Shown here piece by piece: positions 7,436 through 15,667 of a DNA stretch of 47,288 nt. The first letter of the stretch is position 1, and each line of letters opens with the position of its first letter. The notes below the pieces were generated by a model, which ran no database searches, was not told the origin of the DNA, and saw only the letters and a program-made list of their open reading frames with translations. Position numbers and translations under genes: made by a program. This DNA is from an uncultured Bacteroidales bacterium (GTDB lineage Bacteria > Bacteroidota > Bacteroidia > Bacteroidales > F082): positions 1 to 47,288 of the forward strand of contig CAMJRR010000020.1 in assembly GCA_946408345.1 (NCBI GenBank), written 5' to 3'.

Positions 7436-9127
7436 TTATTGGCTTAAAACCGTTTTTCTCAAAAACGTCATCATGCTTTTTTGGGTGTGGAAGGCCGATT
7501 TTAGTGTTTTTTCGTAGCGTTTCACCGACGAATAGTCCCGATTGAGAAGGATGGCGGCTTGTTTCTCGTCCAAGCCCAATAAGTAAAGATGGCACAGATT
7601 GACCAAGGCGGGCTTGGCTTTCAGGCCATGCTGTTCGAGCAGCGCTTCGATGGGTACAAAGTGGCGTTTGGCAGCCATCGACAATTGTTGCAACTGTGCA
7701 TCGGTGAGGACGAGTTCAGGGAAAGCCTTGGGTGTGGCCAAGCGTTTGATGTTTTGCCCTTGGACGGACCGGACAATTGCTTGGCAAATGGGTTCCTCCA
7801 TAAAAGCAAGAAGCCCATCTTGGGTTTTGGCTGGCTCTTCCGGCTTTTGGCTTTCGATGTATTGGAGTTTCTTTTTGTTTTTATGATAGAGCCAGGCGAT
7901 GGCCAACAAGATGAAAAGCAATACACCAATTGCCACAGCAGTCCATCGTGCGTTTTTCCTTATTTTGAGTTGATGCTGCCGTTCCAACGTCTTTTGCTGA
8001 AAGGTGTTATATAATTCAGTGAGTTGCGATTTGATGGCACTGTTGTTTTCCTCTTGGTTGGCAAAGGGTACCAGGAAATCGGCATATTCAAGGATCTCCG
8101 ATTCTTTGCCTTGGGCTTTGCAGATTTCAACCAACCATTCGGCTGCTTGCTTTCTTGATGCCTCGCTTTGACTATTGCAGTACACGGTTTTTAAATAATA
8201 CCATGCTGAATCAAGTTGTTTCTCATTATAATAGACTTCTCCAATTGTCAGATAACGAGATAAATATTCTGCTTCACTATTTGATTGGTTGAGTATATGG
8301 TATAACTGTGAAAGTGTGTTTTCTTTTTGTCTGTCCTTTTTATAACATAAAAGTGAGCGCAAAACAAAAATATCCCTAAAAACTAAACTGTTTGTGTCAT
8401 GTAGTATTTTGATAGCATTTCGGTAATAGTAATCAGCAGTGTCTAGCTGATTCAATAAATCATAATTACTTCCAATTTCGTATAGCATTCTGGATAATTG
8501 CCAGGAGACATTGTTTAGCTTCTGATAATAGGTCAGTGATAGCTGTGCAAAATAAATGGCCTGTTCATGGAGATACAAATCAGAAAACACATCTGTCAAT
8601 CTCGTATACGTCAGTGCCATGAACTTCGCCTTATAGCCTACCAGCTCCTTTTCCTCAAAATGGTCATGCATGATGTCCAAGGCCTTCATGTATTCCTGGC
8701 AGGCCTCCACCGCGCTGTCGTTTTCGTAATATCCTACACCATACATGTAATGGGCGCGGGCATCCAAGAATGCTATAGTAGAAACATTGTGAGCAATATC
8801 AGTATTGCCGCACAATGAATCGAAATAATTCATCGCCTGCAATAATTCCATACGGTTGGCTTGCAAAGAATCGTTTTTGTACAACAATTCCGCAATCAGC
8901 ACCTGGCAATAATGCCCCTCAAACACATTGAGGCTGTCGGCCTCTGGGCTTGCCGCAAACTCCATCATCACCGCCAAGGCACTGTCAGGATGGTGCCACA
9001 TGAGGGTGTCGATGGCCGTCAACTCTGGCGATACATTATAATCTTCTTGGATATCAAGCTTCACGCATGAAGTGGCAAACACTGATAACCATAATAGAAT
9101 GATAATATGTAGGCGGCTTTTTTTCAC
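7436..9127 (-). CDS. Membrane-anchored TPR protein with C-terminal HTH-like domain
   Basis: About 563 residues. The N-terminus reads KKSRLHIIILLWLSVFATSC, a lipoprotein-like or anchor segment ending in Cys. Helical tetratricopeptide-type repeats follow (about 30-390; for example ALDIMHDHFEEKELVGYKAK and YLHEQAIYFAQLSLTYYQKL). A transmembrane helix WTAVAIGVLLFILLAIAWLY comes next, then a basic cytosolic part ending in a helix-rich domain (LGLDEKQAAILLNRDYSSVKRYEKTL) that resembles a winged or LuxR-like HTH. This layout, periplasmic TPR sensor plus cytosolic DNA-binding end, recurs in Bacteroidales regulators. The start is uncertain: GTG at 9127 lies immediately after a strong promoter box, while an in-frame GTG at 9157 lies before it. 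DNA binding is inferred, not shown. Confidence 0.78.
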   Translation of the reverse strand: MKKSRLHIIILLWLSVFATSCVKLDIQEDYNVSPELTAIDTLMWHHPDSALAVMMEFAASPEADSLNVFEGHYCQVLIAELLYKNDSLQANRMELLQAMNYFDSLCGNTDIAHNVSTIAFLDARAHYMYGVGYYENDSAVEACQEYMKALDIMHDHFEEKELVGYKAKFMALTYTRLTDVFSDLYLHEQAIYFAQLSLTYYQKLNNVSWQLSRMLYEIGSNYDLLNQLDTADYYYRNAIKILHDTNSLVFRDIFVLRSLLCYKKDRQKENTLSQLYHILNQSNSEAEYLSRYLTIGEVYYNEKQLDSAWYYLKTVYCNSQSEASRKQAAEWLVEICKAQGKESEILEYADFLVPFANQEENNSAIKSQLTELYNTFQQKTLERQHQLKIRKNARWTAVAIGVLLFILLAIAWLYHKNKKKLQYIESQKPEEPAKTQDGLLAFMEEPICQAIVRSVQGQNIKRLATPKAFPELVLTDAQLQQLSMAAKRHFVPIEALLEQHGLKAKPALVNLCHLYLLGLDEKQAAILLNRDYSSVKRYEKTLKSAFHTQKSMMTFLRKTVLSQ

Positions 9128-9130
9128 CTT

Positions 9131-9139
9131 GCAAAGGTA
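9131..9139 (-). promoter_or_regulatory. -7 promoter box TACCTTTGC abutting the TPR gene start
   Basis: A perfect TAnnTTTGC box ends 3 bases before the GTG at 9127. If used, transcription would start at or next to that codon, giving a leaderless message. Confidence 0.6.
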
Positions 9140-9184
9140 GTCAAAATCTATCCACACTTAGCGAAATCATACCAGCATTATTTG

Positions 9185-10618
9185 TTATTCAGCACCCACG
9201 AAAAGGTCATCCATCTTTACTTGCGACTGCATAATGCCGCTGTGGGAGTTTTGTCTGACACCGTAAGTGGTAATCATGACTAATTGTAGGGCTTTGCGTG
9301 ACTTGGTGGCTTCTCGGAACACTTGCATTTTCTTGCGAAGTTTGTCCTCGTAGTCTTTGTCAATGGCAAATTCACCGACCGAGAACTTGATTTCGCAGAT
9401 GTTCGTGATGCGATCGCGACGGTCGATAACAAGGTCGATTTGTGCTTTGCCCGTTTCGGAAATGCCATTCCATGAAGAGATGTCGGTTAGCACGGCACTG
9501 ATTCCGATGGCCTTTTTGACTTGGTTGATATGGTCTTTGCAGACTTGCTCAAAGGTTTGTCCTGCCCAGCTACTCTTGGCTGGATTATCGAGATAGTGTG
9601 TCCAGAAATGCTCGTCAGGGTTTTGTTTGCCCTTCATGAAACGCAGGTAAAACAAGGTGAAATAATCAGCAAGCTGATATACGAGATTCTTCTCATTATA
9701 GCCAAAAGTGTTGTAAACCCGTACGAATTGGCTGTCTTTCAGGTTTTTCAACATCTCGGTGAGAAGACCATTGTCTTCAAGATGCGTTTCGTTGATAATC
9801 TCTTGTCGGGTAAGCCCTGCTTTCTTTGTTGAAAGGGCTTCGATGATTTTCAGATAAGCTTTCGAGTTCCCAAAAAGAGTTTCGTACAGATGGTCGAACT
9901 CGTCCCACATGGAGCCGTTGCGCTTGAAGAAAATGTTGTCGATGTTGGTTAAATACGGCAGCTCATTGTCGAGTAGCTTTAAATAATAAGGAATGCCGCC
10001 CATGGTCATGTAGCACTCAACGATGTCATAACGGCTCCAATTGATGCCTCGTGAAATCAGGTATCGCTCAGTTTCCTGAAGCGTGAAAGGCATTAGGAAA
10101 AGACGACGGGCAGCACGGTTGAATAGACCGCCTTTGTCGGAGAGAATCTTCTTGGTAATCCAAGTGGTGGCTGAGCCGCAAACAATCAGCATGATGTCGT
10201 TCTGCTGTGCTCCCCAGCCGTTCCAGAAGCCCTCGAATGCCCCAAGAAACTCGCTTTGACGCGTGTCGAGCCAGGGGAGCTCGTCGATGAAGACGATTTT
10301 CTTGCGATGTTCTTTGATGCCTTTCAGCAGTTTTTTCAGTTCGTCGAACGCTTCAAGCCAGTCGGTCGGCACTTTTTTGGTGTTGGCACCGTATTCCTGA
10401 AGAGCAAGATAGAAGTTTTTCAGTTGCATCTTTTTGGGCTTTTTGTACAGCCCAGTGACATGGAAATCGTATGTGTCGTCGAAGAATTCCTTGATGAGGA
10501 ATGTCTTTCCAACACGGCGGCGACCATAAACGATGACAAATTCCGACTCCTTGGAACTGCGATACTTTTCAAGCTGACGGATTTCATATTCGCGTCCGAT
10601 AAACAGGTTTCTGTCCAT
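9185..10618 (-). CDS. AAA ATPase with C-terminal PD-(D/E)xK nuclease-like domain
   Basis: A 477-residue protein of the archaeal-type ATPase group. Walker A GRRRVGKT is at about 32-39, Walker B KIVFIDELPW at about 107-116, and a sensor-like region LIVCGSATTWITKKI follows. A winged-helix segment (LTRQEIINETHLEDNGLLTEML) comes next. The C-terminal domain carries QIDLVIDRR then NICEIKFS, the D...E-x-K arrangement of the PD-(D/E)xK nuclease fold (DUF234-like). Physiological role of these proteins is poorly known; defence, mobile-element maintenance and stress have all been suggested. The promoter region carries two tandem palindromes (10661-10786). The gene stands alone and shows no frameshift. 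Confidence 0.88.
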   Translation of the reverse strand: MDRNLFIGREYEIRQLEKYRSSKESEFVIVYGRRRVGKTFLIKEFFDDTYDFHVTGLYKKPKKMQLKNFYLALQEYGANTKKVPTDWLEAFDELKKLLKGIKEHRKKIVFIDELPWLDTRQSEFLGAFEGFWNGWGAQQNDIMLIVCGSATTWITKKILSDKGGLFNRAARRLFLMPFTLQETERYLISRGINWSRYDIVECYMTMGGIPYYLKLLDNELPYLTNIDNIFFKRNGSMWDEFDHLYETLFGNSKAYLKIIEALSTKKAGLTRQEIINETHLEDNGLLTEMLKNLKDSQFVRVYNTFGYNEKNLVYQLADYFTLFYLRFMKGKQNPDEHFWTHYLDNPAKSSWAGQTFEQVCKDHINQVKKAIGISAVLTDISSWNGISETGKAQIDLVIDRRDRITNICEIKFSVGEFAIDKDYEDKLRKKMQVFREATKSRKALQLVMITTYGVRQNSHSGIMQSQVKMDDLFVGAE

Positions 10619-10639
10619 AATGAAAGTGTTTTTCCAACT

Positions 10640-10648
10640 GCAAAAATA
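10640..10648 (-). promoter_or_regulatory. -7 promoter box TATTTTTGC for the AAA ATPase
   Basis: It fits TAnnTTTGC and lies about 22 bases before the ATG at 10618. The first 50-bp palindrome begins about 13 bases upstream of it, over the expected -33 region. Confidence 0.65.
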
Positions 10649-10660
10649 CTAAAAGTTTTC

Positions 10661-10786
10661 AAACTCAGGTGCGGAAACTATACTTTTTTACCCACTTTCC
10701 GCACCTAAGTTTGATTATTTTTGCCTAAATATACGAAACTCAGGTGCGGAAACATAGTTTTTACACCACTTTCCGCACTTGAGTTA
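10661..10786. repeat. Two tandem 50-bp palindromes between divergent genes
   Basis: Unit 1 (10661-10712) and unit 2 (10736-10786) each start AAACTCAGGTGCGGAAA and end in its near-perfect complement (TTTCCGCACCTAAGTTT in unit 1, TTTCCGCACTTGAGTT in unit 2). Unit starts are 75 bases apart. The AT-rich centres differ. A plus-strand -7-like box TATTTTTGC (10716-10724) lies between the units. They could be operators for the ATPase gene or copies of a small palindromic element. Confidence 0.85.
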
Positions 10787-10862
10787 GCGATTTTCAATCA
10801 GCGATGAGACAGGAAATCGAATCGGAATAGTAGTTTTTTATGTCACAACCCACAAAAATTCC

Positions 10863-10870
10863 TATCTTTG
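10863..10870 (+). promoter_or_regulatory. -7 promoter box TATCTTTG for the lamin-tail gene
   Basis: It matches TAnnTTTG and sits 22 bases before the ATG at 10893. Confidence 0.65.
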
Positions 10871-10892
10871 TCCATCCCTAACCGCTAATGCC

Positions 10893-13472
10893 ATGAAAAA
10901 GATACTCTTACTCCTGCTTCTGTTTCCCTTCACTCTCCTTGCCCAAGTCACCGATGACTTCTCCGACGGCGACTTCACTCAAAATCCCATTTGGTCGGGG
11001 ACGACAGAGCAATTTACAGTGAACAACAACAAACAGCTCCAACTCAACGCGGGAGGCGAGGGTACAGCCTATCTTTCCTTGCCCATCACAGAGTACGAGA
11101 CGATGGAATGGCAGTTTTGGATCCGAGAGGCTTTTGCCCCTTCGGGAAACAACTATAGCGATGTCTGGCTTAGTGCTGATAACACTGATTTGCAAAATGT
11201 TACCCAAGGCTATTTCCTGCGCTTCGGTGAAGGTGGCAGTAGCGATGCCATCACCTTGTTCCGCAAGGATGCCGACGGACAACAGCAAATTTGTCGCGGC
11301 ACGGAAGGTGCCATCGCCGCCTCGTTCGCAGTTTCAATAAAAGTGACTTGCGACCGAGAGGGCAACTGGATGATCCAGACATGCTATGACAACTCGGGTA
11401 TTTATCTCATTGAGGCTCAAGGGACGGATGACACTTATGGTCGTGGCGACTATTTCGGCTTTTGGTCCAAGTTCACATCCAGCAACGCCACGAAGATCTA
11501 TTTCGACAATGTCTATGTCGGTCCCCGCATCGCCGACCACGAGCCACCCCAACTCCTGACCTGCGAGGTGCTCGACTTGACACATCTGCAACTCTCCTTC
11601 AATGAAGCGCTGAATGAGACGACAGCACTCAACACATCCAATTATTTGGTGGATAATGGCTTGGGCCATCCGGCTTCCCTCAGTTTTGGTGGCAATCCTG
11701 CCTTTGTTGTGCTCGAGATGGAACGCGAAATCGGCAACGGTATTAATTACACGCTTACCGTCAGCGGCATCAAAGACCTGTGGAACAACATGATGGAGCC
11801 GACAACGATGGCCTTTTCCATCTACGAAGCCTCGGAATACGATATTGTCATCAACGAGATTATGGCGGATCCGAACCCTGTTGTGGGCTTGCCCGAATGG
11901 GAGTATGTGGAACTCTACAACACCACGGAGTTCGGCATCGACTTGAAAGACTGGCAGATACAAATCGGCTCGAACGACAATACCTTTGGCAACTTTGTCC
12001 TTGCCCCGTATGGCTATGTCATCTTATGCCACAATGATGCCGTTTCCGAGTTGCGCCAATATGGCGATTGCATCGGCTTCAGCAGCTTCTCGGTGGGCAA
12101 CAGTTCTTCGGCGATGTACCTCTATAGTAAGGAAGGCATCTTGATTTCTCGCGTCAACTTCAGTAACATCTGGTACCACGACCCCGACAAGGCCAACGGC
12201 GGCTGGTCGGTGGAGCAAATCGACCCGTTGAACCCCTGCGCTGGTGCCTCCAATTGGACCGCCTCGATGGATGCTTCGGGTGGCACGCCAGGCCGCATTA
12301 ATTCGGTGAACGGCGAGAACAATGTGGCACCTAAAGTGGAACGCGTGAGCATGTTCGGCAACCAAATCGTCCAACTGTGGTTCGACCAACAAATGAACTC
12401 CGCCGAACTACTTGAAACGCAACACTTCCTTGTGGAGGAAACGAACGAACATCCCCAGCAGATGGTCATTAATCCCATGGATGGCACATACGTGGAACTC
12501 CAATTCGACCGCGGATTCGAACAGGGTCTGGTCTATACATTGCTTATTACTGGCGTGACGAATTGCGTGGGAACAACCATTGAAGCTGATACTCGCGTGC
12601 AGTTCGGCGTCCCGAACGACATCGCCGAAGGCGAAATCCTGATTAATGAAATCCTCTTCGATCCTATTGCGCCAGGTGTGGATTATGTGGAGCTCTATAA
12701 CAACACCGAAAAGACCATTGACCTCAGTGCTCTGATGCTCGGCGTCATCAAGGAAAGTTTCCCGAATCCTGCCGATACTACTTTGAAGGAAATCACTGCC
12801 GACAGCCGTCTGTTCCTCCCCAAGACCTACGTTTTGCTCTCCACCAACAGCGAAATCGTTGGCCAACAATACAACTGCCCGACCGACAATTTCGTGCAGA
12901 TGGCATCCTTCCCGAGCTATGCCAACGCGGGCGGTACGGCCATCCTGATGGGCAAGGACGGTACGGTGGTCGACCGAATGGCCTTCTCCGAGAAGATGCA
13001 CTATCCGCTGCTCAAGGTCACAAAAGGCGTGGCTTTGGAGCGTGTTGCTTTCGACCAGCCTTCGATGGATGCCAACAACTGGCATTCCGCCGCCGAAAGC
13101 GTGCATTTCGGTACGCCGGGCTACGAGAACTCGATGATGCAAACCGCTGAGCCTTCTAACGATGAAATCTCCATCAGTCCCGACATCTTCTCGCCCGACG
13201 GTGACGGCTTCGATGATGCCTGTTTCATTAACTACCACTTCGACGAGGCAGGTTATACGATGAACATCTACATCTTCAACGTGGCCGGACAATTAATCCG
13301 TCACTTGGCGAAAGGCGAGCTGGTGGGGCAGGAGGGTAGCGTTCTCTGGAACGGCCTTGACAACAACGGCAACAAGGTCCCCGTCGGGGTCTACGTCGCC
13401 GTGACCGAGGTCTTCAATTTCGAAGGTAAGGTGAAGCAGTTCAAAAATGCAATCGTCGTCGGGACGCGTTAA
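10893..13472 (+). CDS. Secreted multidomain protein with two lamin-tail domains
   Basis: An 859-residue exported protein. A signal peptide MKKILLLLLLFPFTLLAQ is followed by a beta-sandwich, lectin-like region (about 20-210; FSDGDFTQNPIWSG, then YFDNVYVGPRI), and an Ig-like Big_5-type segment (PQLLTCEVLDLTHLQLSFNE). The first lamin-tail domain (VINEIMADPNPVVGLPEWEY, from about 318), a second Ig-like segment and a second lamin-tail domain (ILINEILFDPIAPGVDYVEL, from about 580) follow. The end (about 760-859) reads FSPDGDGFDD then WNGLDNNGNKVPVGVYV, a FlgD-Ig/CHU_C-like domain typical of surface proteins of gliding or T9SS-bearing Bacteroidota. Function is probably surface attachment or polymer binding; no catalytic motif was seen. 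Confidence 0.88.
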   Translation: MKKILLLLLLFPFTLLAQVTDDFSDGDFTQNPIWSGTTEQFTVNNNKQLQLNAGGEGTAYLSLPITEYETMEWQFWIREAFAPSGNNYSDVWLSADNTDLQNVTQGYFLRFGEGGSSDAITLFRKDADGQQQICRGTEGAIAASFAVSIKVTCDREGNWMIQTCYDNSGIYLIEAQGTDDTYGRGDYFGFWSKFTSSNATKIYFDNVYVGPRIADHEPPQLLTCEVLDLTHLQLSFNEALNETTALNTSNYLVDNGLGHPASLSFGGNPAFVVLEMEREIGNGINYTLTVSGIKDLWNNMMEPTTMAFSIYEASEYDIVINEIMADPNPVVGLPEWEYVELYNTTEFGIDLKDWQIQIGSNDNTFGNFVLAPYGYVILCHNDAVSELRQYGDCIGFSSFSVGNSSSAMYLYSKEGILISRVNFSNIWYHDPDKANGGWSVEQIDPLNPCAGASNWTASMDASGGTPGRINSVNGENNVAPKVERVSMFGNQIVQLWFDQQMNSAELLETQHFLVEETNEHPQQMVINPMDGTYVELQFDRGFEQGLVYTLLITGVTNCVGTTIEADTRVQFGVPNDIAEGEILINEILFDPIAPGVDYVELYNNTEKTIDLSALMLGVIKESFPNPADTTLKEITADSRLFLPKTYVLLSTNSEIVGQQYNCPTDNFVQMASFPSYANAGGTAILMGKDGTVVDRMAFSEKMHYPLLKVTKGVALERVAFDQPSMDANNWHSAAESVHFGTPGYENSMMQTAEPSNDEISISPDIFSPDGDGFDDACFINYHFDEAGYTMNIYIFNVAGQLIRHLAKGELVGQEGSVLWNGLDNNGNKVPVGVYVAVTEVFNFEGKVKQFKNAIVVGTR

Positions 13473-13473
13473 T

Positions 13474-13505
13474 TTGTAGAGACGTGCCATGGCGCGTCTC
13501 TACAA
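13474..13505. terminator. Intergenic hairpin, likely bidirectional terminator or repeat
   Basis: TTGTAGAGACG (13474-13484) pairs exactly with CGTCTCTACAA (13495-13505) around TGCCATGGCG. It begins just after the lamin-tail stop and faces the convergent phosphatase gene. No long T-run follows, so a repeat-element origin is as likely as termination. Confidence 0.65.
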
Positions 13506-13554
13506 CATGTATTCGTGAAAATTCATGCAATCAGTGTTCGAAAAAACTCCGTGT

Positions 13555-14265
13555 TCAATAATCCATATTACTCTGAGCCACAAGCTGTTTTGTGTCAGGA
13601 TTGAAGGCAGTAAGGTTGCCCAAGCTAGGTTTGTCAGTCACATAAACTCCATTATCCAAGGCAATGAAATCATAGTTGTCGTTGTTCTCGATGACTAAGC
13701 TCATGAAGCTATAGTCGACAGGAATGTGCCCATGAATAATCTTCTTACCGTGCGATTTGCTGAAGTCGACCTTGAATCTACGGGTCCACATCATGCTGCG
13801 CTTGTCCTCAAACGGGTCGGCGATGTTGAAATTCATACCAGCGTGGACGAGGATGTATTCTTCCAACTCAACATAAGGCAGGCATTGATTCATCCAGTCA
13901 ATGTAAAGTTGTGGAATCTCGCGCGGATGCTTCACCCCGAAGCTTTCCAATGTCGCTTTGGCTCCCACGGCTTCCCAATCCTTTTGTTCTAGGTGTTTGC
14001 CACCGAAAAACTTCTTCTTTTGGTCGGCCAAAAAAGCTTTTACGCACATATCCTCGTGGTTGCCTTTCAACAAATCCACGTTGTATTCTTCTTTTTGCAG
14101 GTGCATTAGGTAGTCGATGACCCCTTTCCCGTCAGGGCCACGATCAATGTAGTCGCCTAAGAAATAAAGATGGTCATGCTTTGTGACCTTAAGCATGTTT
14201 TCAAGAAGCACCTTCAAGGTCTTGGCGCAACCGTGAATGTCGGGGATGATCCAGCGTTGTGACAT
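13555..14265 (-). CDS. Serine/threonine-type metallophosphoesterase
   Basis: A 236-residue cytoplasmic phosphatase of the calcineurin-like (PPP) superfamily. Metal-binding motifs are all present: DIHG (9-12), GDYIDRGP (37-44) and GNHED (68-72), followed later by LVHAGMN and IIHGHIP, which supply the remaining histidines. Bacterial homologues act on phosphoproteins or on dinucleoside polyphosphates, and sequence does not decide between them. The start codon overlaps the stop of the upstream acyltransferase (TAATG), so the two genes are translationally coupled. Length is normal for the family. Confidence 0.9.
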   Translation of the reverse strand: MSQRWIIPDIHGCAKTLKVLLENMLKVTKHDHLYFLGDYIDRGPDGKGVIDYLMHLQKEEYNVDLLKGNHEDMCVKAFLADQKKKFFGGKHLEQKDWEAVGAKATLESFGVKHPREIPQLYIDWMNQCLPYVELEEYILVHAGMNFNIADPFEDKRSMMWTRRFKVDFSKSHGKKIIHGHIPVDYSFMSLVIENNDNYDFIALDNGVYVTDKPSLGNLTAFNPDTKQLVAQSNMDY

Positions 14266-15557
14266 TAGAATAGGTTATTGAGTTTCAAGGATTCGTATTG
14301 CTTACGTAGTTTCTTTTTGAAGGTCCAGCGCACATCTGAAATCCACCGGCGGCACAGCTCGCAATAGTCCACGAAGACCCTATAGGAGAAGAAGAGTAAC
14401 ACGGTGCCGCCTAAGGCCCAATACCAGGGCTTAAGATAGCAGAACAACAATATGGTGCCTACAATAAAGATCAGCGGGAAGAGTACAAACTCTACACCGA
14501 AACTAACGGTGTTGCTGAAGGCTTTGTCTTGTAACTTCCCTTTGATAATCAGTGTGGTGAGCCAAACGGGTAGGTTGACGACGGCCGATGCGGCAAAGTA
14601 GGGTAGCCCAATGAGGAGTACTGCCAGTTTCCAGATGAAATTGATTAATGGATACTTCTTCGCTGTCGACATGACGGAAATCTTCTGCCGTTTTCGCTCT
14701 TGGGCAAATGCCATCACGCGTTCGAAGAGATTTTTGGCTTGTTCGGGTTGTTCTTCCTTGTATTTCTGCACTTTCTCAACGGTGGCGCGATTGCGAAGCA
14801 TCTTCTTGTAGAGTCCTCCGGCTCGTTTTTCGTTTTTCATCTTGACAATCTCCCAAATGGCATCATAGTCCTCGTCATCAGGGATATAGGTGAAGAGTTT
14901 CGAAATCTCTTGTCCGAGCATCTCCTTGAGTTGGTTGATGGTGACGGCTTCGTTCTCCTCGGTAGTGTTTTTGATAAATTCGGTTACGTTGATGGGCTGG
15001 CCAAAATGAATCATTGCAGTGCTACGGTAACGGAAGTAATCACCATATTCTATGGCTGTGGGGATGATGTAGACAGGGCTCTTTTCGCCGAATTGCTTGT
15101 TGGCGTCCAAGGCGATATGGAATAGTCCTTTCCCCATGCGCATCAGCGAGTGCTTGGTGCGGTGAGTGCCTTCGGGGAAGAGGTAAAGATCTACATGGTC
15201 GTGGATGACATCAACGGCTTTGTTGAGTGAGTCGTCGTTTTGGCGCACGGCTGCCACTCCGTTGCGGATACGGAAGATAGGCAGAATGCGGAAAAAGTTC
15301 AACAATTTAGCTACGGCCGGGTTCTTGAAAATGTCTCCACGTGCGATAAACACTTTTTTGATGTTGTCGGCAGCAAGGAGCACTAAAGCATCCATCAGCG
15401 TATTGCTGTGATTGACGCCAAAAATGACGGCACTGTTTTTTGGGATGTTCTCTTTTCCATGCACCTCAAACCTGCGGTATGCAATGCGCGTATGCCAGTT
15501 TACGTATGGCAGCAGGAAAGAATACCAGAAGTCGGGATCTTGAATTTTTTTGGCCAT
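14265..15557 (-). CDS. PlsC-like 1-acyl-glycerol-3-phosphate acyltransferase
   Basis: A 430-residue membrane protein. The N-terminal half is a PlsC-type domain with the catalytic NHSNTLMD (N49 to D56, HX4D box) and the PEGTHR substrate motif (128-133). The C-terminal part carries hydrophobic stretches (PLINFIWKLAVLLIGLPYFA, then FVLFPLIFIVGTILLFCYLK) and ends in a basic segment. Such enzymes transfer acyl chains to lysophosphatidate or related lysolipids at the cytoplasmic membrane; the extended C-terminus is typical of a Bacteroidota subgroup whose exact acceptor is unknown. It shares one base with the downstream phosphatase start. Confidence 0.88.
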   Translation of the reverse strand: MAKKIQDPDFWYSFLLPYVNWHTRIAYRRFEVHGKENIPKNSAVIFGVNHSNTLMDALVLLAADNIKKVFIARGDIFKNPAVAKLLNFFRILPIFRIRNGVAAVRQNDDSLNKAVDVIHDHVDLYLFPEGTHRTKHSLMRMGKGLFHIALDANKQFGEKSPVYIIPTAIEYGDYFRYRSTAMIHFGQPINVTEFIKNTTEENEAVTINQLKEMLGQEISKLFTYIPDDEDYDAIWEIVKMKNEKRAGGLYKKMLRNRATVEKVQKYKEEQPEQAKNLFERVMAFAQERKRQKISVMSTAKKYPLINFIWKLAVLLIGLPYFAASAVVNLPVWLTTLIIKGKLQDKAFSNTVSFGVEFVLFPLIFIVGTILLFCYLKPWYWALGGTVLLFFSYRVFVDYCELCRRWISDVRWTFKKKLRKQYESLKLNNLF

Positions 15558-15667
15558 TTTTCAGTCATGAAAGAATGGTGCGAAATTACAAAAATTACCC
15601 GAACGGAAAGTTTTTTTCATTCAAAAGGATAAATTTCTTACTTTTACCGCCCAAATAGTGAATAACA

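Noticed and set aside
12408..13292. Minus-strand frame of about 294 codons within the lamin-tail gene
   Set aside because: A shadow of a GC-rich coding strand; no recognisable domain and no promoter.
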